This document shows, in pieces, positions 1 through 6,554 of a DNA stretch of 10,472 bases. Made by a program: the position numbers and the translations under genes. The stretch is from assembly GCA_903881265.1 (NCBI GenBank), contig CAIRSV010000331.1:1-10472 (forward strand), given 5' to 3'. Within the stretch, counting starts at the first letter, position 1. Every line of letters begins with the position of its first letter. The notes under the pieces were generated by a model. It searched no databases. It was not told the origin of the DNA and saw only the letters and a list, made by a program, of their open reading frames with translations. Source of the DNA: an uncultured Bacteroidota bacterium. Its GTDB lineage: Bacteria; Bacteroidota; Bacteroidia; Chitinophagales; Chitinophagaceae.

Positions 1-206
1 AAAAAAAGAAAGGGATTGATATAGCGTGTCTGTGCATTTGAAAGCTGCGTGTAAATCACATACGTTTCGGTTGGATCATTTTCTTTAACCGTTAAACAAT
101 TGAGCGATACTAACTGTGAAAGGTATTTATAAAACAAGGCAATACCTTTCTGTCCGCCCATCACAGCTGGAAAGATCTTATAAGGAACGACCGATAGTAT
201 TCGCAT
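1..206 (-). CDS. Glycosyltransferase, GT4-like (N-terminal part only, cut by window edge)
   Basis: An ATG at 206-204 opens a reading frame with no stop to base 1, giving 68 residues of an incomplete protein. It begins MRILSVVPYKIFPAVMGGQK and continues GIALFYKYLSQL. A hydrophobic beta strand, then a proline and a double glycine, then an amphipathic helix is how the N-terminal Rossmann half of GT-B (group 1/family 4) glycosyltransferases usually starts, with the GG loop facing the acceptor site. The frame is open upstream only to a TAG at 242-240, and GTG at 227-225 is a poorer alternative start. The C-terminal nucleotide-sugar-binding half lies outside the window, so donor and acceptor cannot be inferred. 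It follows the SGNH gene after 82 bp on the same strand and probably belongs to the same polysaccharide cluster. Family assignment is fairly sure; activity is unknown. Confidence 0.75.
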   Translation of the reverse strand, partial: MRILSVVPYKIFPAVMGGQKGIALFYKYLSQLVSLNCLTVKENDPTETYVIYTQLSNAQTRYINPFLF

Positions 207-288
207 CGAATTATTGTTTGTATTCACCGGATAAAGATACTATGTCTTGCCTAACTTACATTCAATTGCACCTTTTACAAACATGTGT

Positions 289-1236
289 TTAGTTAGTTTG
301 TGCATGTGACATTGAAATATGCTCAGCGATTTTTTTTGAAAAGATAGCAGCACCATCCTTGTTGAGATGCAATTCGTCATAAAACAAAGTTGCATTATTT
401 GTAAACGTTGGGTCTGATGAATAATCAAGAAGTTGACAATGAAATGAGCTTGCGATTACTTGAAAGCGCTGTATAATTTTTTGCTCATGATGATAGGGAT
501 AATAAAAAGGCGAAAAACAAATGATAGGGATTACGCCATGATCCTTACAGAGCTGCAAACTTTCTTCCAATAATGTAAACGCATGACTATCAATTCCTTC
601 CTTGATCGTTGGTATTGTAAAAAGTGGTTGATGATAATTGGCTGTGTCTATCTTGCCCGAAAGCGGCTCGTATCCATTGAATTGCTGATGCCCTATATGC
701 GTATAGCTATTTTGAATCGTTGAACCAATAAGCGAATTATACGCATACATTTTTATCAACTTGCTTTTCCAAACCTCTGCCTGACTAATCGCACCGATAT
801 CATCATACAAACCACGATGCTTGTTTGCAAACGGCAATAAAACGCTGGTTTGCACGTCAAGGTAGTTAGACGCATTCTGATTATTATTTAGAAAGGCGTA
901 CGGTATCACATCGAAAATAATGAACTTCGGTTTGTGGCGTTTCAGCATTTCGTTGATAGTCGCTTTGGTGTAATGAATACCCATATTATCGCGACCGCCG
1001 TTAAACACACTCAGTCCTGAATAATGTTCAAGGCTATCTGAAATATAATGATGCGAAGCCCTTGAAGAACCCACGATGATGATAGCTGCTTTAGTGGAAT
1101 CCAGTACCTGAATCGTGATATAATCATCACCGTGATGTTGTTGATAGAAAATATATTCCTGCAACCTACCAATAAGTCTATCAGCAACCACAGTGATGAT
1201 AAGCAACAGGAGTATATGTTTAAAGAGTTTCATCAT
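289..1236 (-). CDS. SGNH/GDSL hydrolase-like membrane-anchored protein, MBOAT partner
   Basis: A 315-residue protein with one N-terminal hydrophobic segment (about residues 7-18), consistent with a signal anchor and a periplasmic body. SGNH features are visible: VGSSRASHH at 55-63 with the presumed nucleophile S58, NGG at 79-81, and FYDELHLNKDG near the C-terminus, where D287 and H290 give the DxxH of block V. Proteins of this kind (AlgJ/AlgX- and DltD-like) usually sit beside an MBOAT acyltransferase and take part in acyl transfer to extracellular polysaccharide. Here the MBOAT stop is 4 bp upstream, so co-translation is likely. I chose ATG at 1236. Longer starts (GTG 1281, ATG 1272) would overlap the MBOAT coding region, and MMKLFKHILLLL is a typical anchor start. 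Whether it transfers or removes acyl groups cannot be told from the sequence. Confidence 0.8.
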   Translation of the reverse strand: MMKLFKHILLLLIITVVADRLIGRLQEYIFYQQHHGDDYITIQVLDSTKAAIIIVGSSRASHHYISDSLEHYSGLSVFNGGRDNMGIHYTKATINEMLKRHKPKFIIFDVIPYAFLNNNQNASNYLDVQTSVLLPFANKHRGLYDDIGAISQAEVWKSKLIKMYAYNSLIGSTIQNSYTHIGHQQFNGYEPLSGKIDTANYHQPLFTIPTIKEGIDSHAFTLLEESLQLCKDHGVIPIICFSPFYYPYHHEQKIIQRFQVIASSFHCQLLDYSSDPTFTNNATLFYDELHLNKDGAAIFSKKIAEHISMSHAQTN

Positions 1237-1240
1237 GCGG

Positions 1241-2647
1241 CTAAAATTGAAAATAAATAAACTGACCACCATTGAATACACCGATACTCAGCAAGGTAAG
1301 TATCAGAAGAAGATAGGCCGACCAACGAAGTACCTTACGTTCGCTGTGCAGCCATGCATATCGGTTATTGAGTTTCTCCGCATTATACTCTGCCGCAAAC
1401 AAGAAGAGAATCGCAAAAAAACTATAGACCAGATAAGAGGCATTGCCAATGTATAAAGGACCGGGTTTGAAGGTGTATATATTCTTCAAAATCTGCTTGG
1501 CAGTTTGAAAATTCGAAGCACGGAAGAATACCCAAGCTATAGCCACCAACACAAAATTCAAGATCCAACGAATTGAATGTGGTAGTTTTATAGATGGTAC
1601 TAATCGATCGAACACGATTTCCATCATCAGATACAAACCGTGCAATGCGCCCCAGATGATGAAAGTCCAATTGGCGCCATGCCATAAGCCACTGACCAGA
1701 AACACAAAAAACAGATTAAACATATTCCGATACACACTCACACGATTACCACCAAGCGGGATATAGAGATAATCTCTGAACCATGTCGATAAGGAAATAT
1801 GCCAACGCGACCAAAATTCGCGAATCGAGGTCGACATATAAGGCCGGCGAAAATTAATCATCAAATCAATACCCAAGACCTTGGCGCAACCGATAGCGAT
1901 ACTTGAATACCCCGAAAAATCGCAATAGATTTGAAAGGTAAAAAAGAGGGTAGCCACAAGACTGCTAATCGCCGAATGATGTTCGGGTGAATTGTACACG
2001 ATATCAACATAAATCGACAAGCGATCGGCAATGACTACTTTCACAAACAAGCCCCAAAGAATCAACTTCAAACCCGATACGATATGGTCGTAATTGAAGA
2101 CCACTTTTTCTTTCAACTGATGCAGGATATTCTGCGGCCGCTCGATAGGACCTGCAACGAGTTGAGGATAAAACATCACATACAAGGCATACATCCCGAA
2201 GTGTTTTTCTGCCTGCTGCTTACCGCGATACACTTCGATCGTATAACTCATCGCCTGAAACGTATGAAACGACAAACCGATGGGTAATAAAATACGGAGC
2301 ATAGGAATTTCATTTTTTAGATGAAAGACGCCTAACAGTTCCGTGAGATTATCATTGATGAAATTATAATATTTAAACACCGCTAATACACCCACATTGG
2401 CGATGATGCTAGCGACCAGAAATATTTTTTTACGCCTAGGATTCGTGGTGCTTTCGAGAAACAACCCTGCAACATAATCGACGACGATAGTACCGGCAAG
2501 TATCAAGATATAAATGGGCCTGAACACCATGTAGAAATAACAGCTGATAGCCAACAGAAAAGCCCATCTGAAACGATGCGGTAAGGCATAGTACAAGATG
2601 GTGGTCGCGATAAAGAAGAAAATAAAATGGACCGAATTAAATATCAT
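1241..2647 (-). CDS. MBOAT family O-acyltransferase (AlgI/DltB-like)
   Basis: A 468-residue polytopic membrane protein, the usual length for AlgI-type proteins, with many hydrophobic segments throughout. Family motifs are clear: LPIGLSFHTFQAMSY (121-135), YPQLVAGPIERP (160-171), YCDFSGYSSIAIG (241-253), FWSRWHISLSTWFRDYLYIP (278-297) and SGLWHGANWTFIIWGALHG (319-337), which contains the conserved catalytic-type histidine H323. MBOAT proteins of this branch move an acyl group, often acetyl, across the inner membrane to a polysaccharide acceptor in the periplasm. The SGNH protein that typically completes the reaction follows after 4 bp. Start ATG 2647 is clean, and a 73-bp gap upstream holds a TAnnTTTG promoter-like element. 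It is probably an acetyltransferase for the polymer made by this locus. The exact acyl donor and position are unknown. Confidence 0.93.
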   Translation of the reverse strand: MIFNSVHFIFFFIATTILYYALPHRFRWAFLLAISCYFYMVFRPIYILILAGTIVVDYVAGLFLESTTNPRRKKIFLVASIIANVGVLAVFKYYNFINDNLTELLGVFHLKNEIPMLRILLPIGLSFHTFQAMSYTIEVYRGKQQAEKHFGMYALYVMFYPQLVAGPIERPQNILHQLKEKVVFNYDHIVSGLKLILWGLFVKVVIADRLSIYVDIVYNSPEHHSAISSLVATLFFTFQIYCDFSGYSSIAIGCAKVLGIDLMINFRRPYMSTSIREFWSRWHISLSTWFRDYLYIPLGGNRVSVYRNMFNLFFVFLVSGLWHGANWTFIIWGALHGLYLMMEIVFDRLVPSIKLPHSIRWILNFVLVAIAWVFFRASNFQTAKQILKNIYTFKPGPLYIGNASYLVYSFFAILFLFAAEYNAEKLNNRYAWLHSERKVLRWSAYLLLILTLLSIGVFNGGQFIYFQF

Positions 2648-2675
2648 GTCTGCTAATGGGTGGTGTTAATTCAGT

Positions 2676-2683
2676 CAAATATA
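2676..2683 (-). promoter_or_regulatory. Candidate Bacteroidetes -7 promoter element (TATATTTG) ahead of the MBOAT gene
   Basis: On the minus strand the sequence TATATTTG matches the TAnnTTTG consensus exactly and lies 28 bp upstream of the MBOAT ATG, in the only sizeable gap of the 5394-289 block (73 bp). A -33 TTTG is not present; TTTA with an 18-bp spacer is the nearest. It could give the acyltransferase pair its own transcript, separate from the sugar genes upstream. An AT-rich 8-mer can occur by chance. Confidence 0.4.
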
Positions 2684-2720
2684 GTAGAAAAGTGTTTGTG
2701 ATAAACTACATGATAGAGAG

Positions 2721-3917
2721 TTATTGTGCCGAAGTAAATATTCGAACAAAATTTTCTTTTGAATGAAACGCCAACCATTTGTCCTTGGCTGCGAGGGCGT
2801 CGCGTTTGTATTGCTGATAATGTTGCGCAATGTGAAGGATGCCTGCCGCTAATTCATCAGCAGACGTATCCGTGACAGCATAACCGCTATGATAATTTTT
2901 TACCTGACAATCCATCCACGATTCCTTTGAAGTTATAAAAGGTTTGCAAGCTGCAATAGCTTCAGCCAATACCCCCGATGTTCTCGCTTTGTAGCCACGA
3001 CTGTTTAGATAAGGTATCAGAATAATATCAGCCAGACCTACTTGTTCTTTATACTCTTCACTCGAAAGTTTCCCCAGAAAAATTTTCTCACACGACAGTT
3101 GACTGATACGATCTTGCAAGGCATCCAATTCATCTTTTTCCTTTTCTCCGAAGAATTGTAACACGATGACTATCTTCTTCATCATTTCAGGATGGTTTTT
3201 TTGCAGTAATTCCAGGGCACCGGTAATTGCATTCATGCCCTTTTCAATACGTGCACCGCCCGGCAGATACAACCTGATTTTGGAATCGGCCACTGATAAT
3301 TTGTCTTCCATTTCAAACACATGCGGAATCGGTAAGACCGACATGGGTTGATGATATTTTTCAGTAAACTGTTGTGCAATCACTTCACTATCGGTCACAA
3401 AATGAACCTGTTTGTTTTTTGAAAACGCCTTGACACCCCAATCATTCAATTTGAAAATAAGGGGTTTGAATTTCTCACTGATTTCTATTGTTTCTAATAC
3501 CGAAGTCCGATATAATACCTTTACCGGACACTTGAATTTACGAAAAGCCAAGGCATAGGGTATGACATTATACCAGAAAATATTTGGGGCAAAAAATACG
3601 ATGCCTTTACCTTCCTCATATTCTGTTGTAATAATCGACTGTATCTGTTTCGATACGATATGCCAATTTTTAAAACGATATAAAAAAGGTCCTATCCATT
3701 TTATTTTTCGCAGGAATGATTTCGGGTTGTATTGAAAAAAAGGAATCGCATTGAGTTCGTCTTTAATCTCATCTGATACAGAATCTTTGGTATATAAGCG
3801 ATAGGAAACACCTTGCTGTTGAAACGATTCAATGACCGACTTATCATACTCGTAATAATGACCAACTTTGTTTTCCAGAAACTCATCGATGATAATCAAC
3901 TTTTGAATCATACTCAT
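2721..3917 (-). CDS. Glycosyltransferase, GT-B fold (group 1/GT4-like)
   Basis: A 398-residue protein of typical GT-B length. The N-terminal domain (about 1-195) starts with a strand and the KVGHYYEYD segment. The C-terminal domain (about 213-390) shows YLPGGARIEKGMNAI (217-231), IFLGKLSSEEYKE (279-291), ADIILIPYLNSRGYKARTSG (297-315) and GVLAEAIAACKPFITS (315-330). That is the donor-binding layout of GT4-like enzymes: a basic RxxKG loop followed by a late Glu-containing segment. It should transfer a sugar from an activated donor to a growing lipid-linked glycan at the cytoplasmic face. Its ATG overlaps the stop of the upstream reductase by 4 bp (ATGA), so the two are translationally coupled and the transferred sugar may be the one that the reductase finishes. 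The match to the classical EX7E motif is only approximate, so the exact CAZy family is uncertain. Confidence 0.82.
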   Translation of the reverse strand: MSMIQKLIIIDEFLENKVGHYYEYDKSVIESFQQQGVSYRLYTKDSVSDEIKDELNAIPFFQYNPKSFLRKIKWIGPFLYRFKNWHIVSKQIQSIITTEYEEGKGIVFFAPNIFWYNVIPYALAFRKFKCPVKVLYRTSVLETIEISEKFKPLIFKLNDWGVKAFSKNKQVHFVTDSEVIAQQFTEKYHQPMSVLPIPHVFEMEDKLSVADSKIRLYLPGGARIEKGMNAITGALELLQKNHPEMMKKIVIVLQFFGEKEKDELDALQDRISQLSCEKIFLGKLSSEEYKEQVGLADIILIPYLNSRGYKARTSGVLAEAIAACKPFITSKESWMDCQVKNYHSGYAVTDTSADELAAGILHIAQHYQQYKRDALAAKDKWLAFHSKENFVRIFTSAQ

Positions 3918-4864
3918 GATAGAAACCTATTTTTATTTTCCATCATCCAGTCTATAGTCTTTTGTATACCGTTATCTAAGGAGGTTGCACTCACGTATGA
4001 TGCATCAATCAATGAACGATATTTTTCAATATTCAATATTTTTGATTTAGCGCCAACGTATTGCGTGGTGTCGTATTGTATTCGATTAAAATCATAACCT
4101 ACACGGTCGCAGATAATCTTTGCAAATTCTTTAATCGAAAAATCCATACCTCCACCTATATTCACAATCTCATTCGATACTGTTTGATTTAATGTTAACA
4201 TGATATCGATAAAATCTTCAACATATACCAATTCACGACGCTGTTCGCCATCACCCCATAGCTCCACAGGTTCTTCATACATTTTTCCACGGATAATTTT
4301 GCGTACCAAATCATAGATAAAATGGGCCTGCCTGTCGTCGGTATGGTAGTCTGCACCATACAAGGTACTAGGAATCAGGTAAAGATAATTCATCCCATAT
4401 TGTCGTTGCAGGCATTCAAGTCCCACGAGCAACATTCGTTTACACATGGCATACGAATAAAACTTATCATAGGGTTGACCATCCATATACTTACTTTCGA
4501 TCAGATCATTTTCAGACGCATAGCTTACACTCGTGCCGAAGGTAATCATCTTGGCTTGTGGTGCATTTTGTTGCCACCAACTCAGCATATTGGTATTGAT
4601 TTGTTGATTCACTACCCATTGTATACCACGATGCGTATCGCAAAAGGTACCGGCCTGCGTCCAGGCTGCGAGATGAAATATATGATCGAAGGATTCGGGG
4701 TTATGCACGAACGTACGTAATGCATGATCGTTTGTAAGATCGCAATTTTTTGAATTGAGGGTAATGGTTTCAATCCCTTTTTTATTGAGATGTGTAATCA
4801 GATGTTTGCCTAAAAAGCCTGAACTGCCTGAGACTAGTACTTTTTTCATTTGCTGTGTTACCAT
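3914..4864 (-). CDS. NAD(P)-dependent reductase/epimerase, GDP-L-fucose synthase (Fcl/WcaG)-like SDR
   Basis: A 316-residue extended SDR. The nucleotide-binding loop is VSGSSGFLG (G13, G16, G19), and the catalytic pair is Y138 and K142 in YSYAMCK. Along its length it follows E. coli Fcl as I remember it: FGTSVSY against GSSCIY, PSTLYG, ELWGDGEQRRELVYVEDF (201-218), NIGGG, and a shared C-terminal pattern ending near ENKNRF. By that alignment the Fcl epimerase acid Cys109 is replaced by V113, while His179 is kept as H181. This suggests a C4 reductase that leaves epimerisation to the separate RmlC-like enzyme whose gene ends within this one's first codons (7-bp overlap). Likely substrate: a GDP-4-keto-heptose or GDP-4-keto-6-deoxy-hexose. 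An alternative start, ATG 4849 (MKKVLVSG), removes the overlap and is equally plausible. Annotation as GDP-fucose synthase itself is the main alternative. Confidence 0.85.
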   Translation of the reverse strand: MVTQQMKKVLVSGSSGFLGKHLITHLNKKGIETITLNSKNCDLTNDHALRTFVHNPESFDHIFHLAAWTQAGTFCDTHRGIQWVVNQQINTNMLSWWQQNAPQAKMITFGTSVSYASENDLIESKYMDGQPYDKFYSYAMCKRMLLVGLECLQRQYGMNYLYLIPSTLYGADYHTDDRQAHFIYDLVRKIIRGKMYEEPVELWGDGEQRRELVYVEDFIDIMLTLNQTVSNEIVNIGGGMDFSIKEFAKIICDRVGYDFNRIQYDTTQYVGAKSKILNIEKYRSLIDASYVSATSLDNGIQKTIDWMMENKNRFLS

Positions 4865-5394
4865 TTATCGATATCGATTGCCTGACTATCGCGCTCACTT
4901 AAGATTGGTTGTTGCACAGGCCAGTAAATATTCAGTTTGGGATCATTCCAGCGAACGGTAAATTGATGTTGCATACCCGAATAAAACTGACTTTGCTTAT
5001 AGCTGAATAGGCAACGATCGCTCATCACCAGATGTCCGTTGGCGCAACCGGCTGGGACCAGCACCTGCATACGGTTTTTTTCGTTCAGGTTAAACGCTTC
5101 CCAATTCAAATAAGTGGGCGAATCTTTTCGCATATCCACCACAACATAGTAAAACTCACCCATCAGACATTGAATCAATTTCCATGTCTTACTATCACCA
5201 TGAAGTCCACGCAATACATGTTGTCGGCTCATACTGATATCGTCCTCAACAAATCGGATTAAGTTACCTTCATCGTCATTGAATTGATATCTTTCTTCAT
5301 TAAAGGTTTCGACGTATTCTCCCCGGAAATCATAAAACACATCGGTTTTAATGATAGACAGGTTATGAATTTTTTTAGATTGGATAATTTGCAT
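4858..5394 (-). CDS. dTDP-4-dehydrorhamnose 3,5-epimerase-family protein (RmlC-like nucleotide-sugar 3,5-epimerase)
   Basis: A 178-residue cupin of RmlC length. Motifs: YDFRGEYVETFN (21-32), VLRGLHGDSKTWKL (60-73), GEFYYVVVDMRKDSPTY (79-95), VLVPAGCANGHLV (111-123), WNDPKLNIYWP (149-159) and LSERD (165-169). H65, Y132, Y138 and D169 fall at spacings matching the catalytic His63, Tyr133, Tyr139 and Asp170 of Salmonella RmlC, so both the base and the C5-proton tyrosine seem intact. The RGLHGDxKTWKL form differs from the RGLHxQ usual in rhamnose enzymes and recalls the C. jejuni heptose epimerases (Cj1430 type, from memory). No rmlA, rmlB or rmlD lies nearby, which argues against rhamnose. I chose ATG 5394; an upstream TTG at 5418 adds only eight residues. 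It overlaps the reductase by 7 bp, a sign of coupled function. Confidence 0.88.
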   Translation of the reverse strand: MQIIQSKKIHNLSIIKTDVFYDFRGEYVETFNEERYQFNDDEGNLIRFVEDDISMSRQHVLRGLHGDSKTWKLIQCLMGEFYYVVVDMRKDSPTYLNWEAFNLNEKNRMQVLVPAGCANGHLVMSDRCLFSYKQSQFYSGMQHQFTVRWNDPKLNIYWPVQQPILSERDSQAIDIDKW

Positions 5395-5525
5395 GTGCGC
5401 TTTGATATGAGGCCGCAAATTAATGAAAATAGTGGAAAGGAAGGATAACGCTGAGGTTTAATAAATTTCGAGAGAAGAAAATAGTGGTTGCGAATTAGCT
5501 CAAACTTTATAAGAAATAAAATCCA

Positions 5526-5542
5526 AGTTGCTATTGCCAACT
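5526..5542 (-). terminator. Weak hairpin after the toxin gene, possible terminator
   Basis: Thirteen bases past the toxin stop, the minus strand can form AGTTG/CAACT (5-bp stem, 7-nt loop), followed by the T-rich run GGATTTTATTT. The stem is short and AT-rich, so any termination would be inefficient. The position, between the toxin-antitoxin pair and the 3,5-epimerase gene, is the main reason to list it. Confidence 0.2.
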
Positions 5543-5554
5543 AAACAAATTCAG

Positions 5555-5851
5555 CTATAACCAGTTTGTATCAGGGTTTTGCTTTGTTGCAAGTACTGCA
5601 TGAATAATGACAATCTTATTTTCCTCCTCTAGAGAGAAATGAATCATGTAAGGAAAGACTTCCAATGGAAGGCAATGAATATCCCTATAACGAATCTGAT
5701 GAACTGGCGAAGTCTGCAATGCAAGAAGAGCCTTTCTAACGCTTGTCTTGAAACGCTGACCTAATGTCAATTGAATTTTACTATAGTAAGCTATGATTTC
5801 AACGATATCCTGTTTTGCTTCCTTGTCAGTTACAATCTTATATCTTTTCAT
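5555..5851 (-). CDS. Type II toxin-antitoxin system toxin, RelE/ParE superfamily
   Basis: A 98-residue protein of normal ParE/RelE length. The layout is an opening beta strand (YKIVTDKEAKQDI), a helical hairpin (about 12-45, including AYYSKIQLTLGQRF), then beta strands with IRYRDIHCLPLEVFPYMIHF (53-72) and NKIVIIHAVLATKQNP (78-93). The last two segments are the pattern common in Bacteroidetes ParE-like toxins. Family members act either as ribosome-dependent mRNases (RelE) or as gyrase poisons (ParE); the sequence does not settle which. It starts 5 bp after the stop of a small acidic-tailed protein that fits the antitoxin role. The pair lies inside a polysaccharide locus and is unrelated to sugar metabolism. 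It may stabilise the region or be a passenger. Confidence 0.87.
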   Translation of the reverse strand: MKRYKIVTDKEAKQDIVEIIAYYSKIQLTLGQRFKTSVRKALLALQTSPVHQIRYRDIHCLPLEVFPYMIHFSLEEENKIVIIHAVLATKQNPDTNWL

Positions 5852-5856
5852 CTGAT

Positions 5857-6078
5857 TTATTCACTCTCTAAAAATTTAAACATATCCTCCTCGCTTAGAT
5901 AGTCTTCCTGTTTTGTATTCATTTTACGGTTCAAGACTAATTCTTGCTGCCACGCTGGAATTTGTATACCATCATTGGTAAGAGTCTTCTTCCCTTCTAC
6001 AGAAATATTTAATTTAGTCAATAGCTCTGTTAAAAAATCAACTTGACTATCAGGGATGTTAATCACAAATTGTTGCAT
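5857..6078 (-). CDS. Putative antitoxin of the adjacent RelE/ParE-type toxin
   Basis: A 73-residue protein encoded immediately upstream of the toxin (5-bp gap), in the usual antitoxin-first order. The N-terminus, MQQFVINIPDSQVDFLTELL, resembles a strand-helix dimerisation and DNA-binding-type start. A variable linker follows, then IPAWQQELVLNRKMN (44-58) and an acidic tail, LSEEDMFKFLESE (61-73), which would wrap the basic toxin. The PxWQ-xE(L/I)V helix is often seen in small proteins preceding ParE-like toxins in Bacteroidetes. I cannot name a family with certainty, and the assignment rests largely on position, size and the acidic tail. It is likely autoregulated: a palindrome overlaps a promoter-like element just upstream. 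Confidence 0.75.
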   Translation of the reverse strand: MQQFVINIPDSQVDFLTELLTKLNISVEGKKTLTNDGIQIPAWQQELVLNRKMNTKQEDYLSEEDMFKFLESE

Positions 6079-6093
6079 GATGAAAAAAATTAG

Positions 6094-6124
6094 TTTGTCG
6101 TCTTTGTTCTGTTAGACAAAAGTA
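6094..6124 (-). promoter_or_regulatory. Candidate promoter (-7 TACTTTTG) with overlapping inverted repeat, toxin-antitoxin operon
   Basis: On the minus strand TACTTTTG (6124-6117) matches the Bacteroidetes -7 consensus TAnnTTTG exactly, 38 bp before the antitoxin ATG. No good -33 TTTG is seen. TTTGTC (6094-6099) and GACAAA (6115-6120) form a perfect 6-bp inverted repeat with a 15-bp spacer, and one arm overlaps the -7 box. Antitoxins and their complexes normally repress their own promoter at such palindromes, so this is a reasonable operator candidate. Both elements are short and could arise by chance. Confidence 0.35.
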
Positions 6125-6171
6125 ATTTATTTGATTTGAAATTCCATTCACTATAATATGCATTCCGCTTT

Positions 6172-6210
6172 ACGGATGGTGCGAAAAAACAAATTCACGG
6201 ATATGGTGCG
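6172..6210. repeat. Short imperfect direct repeat
   Basis: ACGGATGGTGCG (6172-6183) recurs as ACGGATATGGTGCG (6197-6210), identical apart from two inserted bases and offset by 25 bp. It lies in the 137-bp noncoding gap between the T9SS-domain remnant and the antitoxin. No function is apparent. It could be a local duplication or a pair of protein-binding sites. Confidence 0.4.
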
Positions 6211-6215
6211 CTGCA

Positions 6216-6554
6216 TTAATAGATCACCGTAATATCGCCCTTCAGGAAGATCTTACCGCATTGAGTCTCGCCCTTTAAGAAATAATAATACGTGCTTGAT
6301 TCAACGCGCTGATTATTAAAATTTCCATCCCAACAATCATCCGGATTATCTGCTTCAAAAACGCGTTGCCCCCAACGATTGTAAATAGCAAAATAATAAT
6401 CCTTGAAGTTGGCTGTATTGAGTACACTGAAGCAATCGTTACGACCATCACCATTCGGCGTAAAGGCGTTGGGAATATAAATGGAGGCTTCACTCACCCC
6501 CGATTCGACAGCTAATTCTCTTGGGAGAAGTTTTAAATTGTCTAGAGTTACTTT
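6216..6554 (-). pseudogene. Orphan C-terminal T9SS type B sorting domain (CHU_C / gliding motility-associated C-terminal domain), 5'-truncated
   Basis: The frame encodes a complete CHU_C domain: YIPNAFTPNGDGRNDCF, then YYFAIYNRWGQRVFEA, DCWDG, and a terminal YYYFLKGETQCGKIF followed by strand-forming residues and TAA. This domain is the C-terminal address tag that sends large cargo proteins through the type IX secretion system for surface attachment or release. Here no passenger is attached. The frame opens directly after the TAA (6557-6555) ending the TylF-type methyltransferase and runs 112 codons. It has no ATG; the first usable start is GTG 6497, which has no signal peptide. Without a Sec signal it could not reach the T9SS. 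I read it as the 3' remnant of a larger secreted-protein gene whose body was lost when the neighbouring sequence was inserted or rearranged. Domain identity is very sure, pseudogene status fairly sure. Confidence 0.8.

Noticed and set aside
240..428. A 62-codon minus-strand frame overlapping the 3' end of the SGNH gene
   Set aside because: It overlaps the conserved DELH catalytic block of the SGNH protein in another frame, and its translation has no recognisable pattern.
1193..1456. Plus-strand open frames opposite the MBOAT, glycosyltransferase, epimerase and kinase genes
   Set aside because: All lie antisense to genes with unmistakable family motifs, show no domain of their own, and are explained as shadow frames.
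4858..5394. Rhamnose biosynthesis (rmlC of an rmlABCD set)
   Set aside because: No RmlA, RmlB or RmlD homologue is in the window, and the coupled SDR is Fcl-like rather than RmlD-like.
5501..5509. TAAAGTTTG on the minus strand upstream of the 3,5-epimerase gene as a promoter
   Set aside because: The spacing inside the -7 motif is three bases instead of two; suggestive by position only.
5259..5540. A 93-codon minus-strand frame extending from the 3,5-epimerase gene into the gap before the toxin
   Set aside because: Half of it lies over the epimerase coding region in another frame, and the rest has no conserved features.
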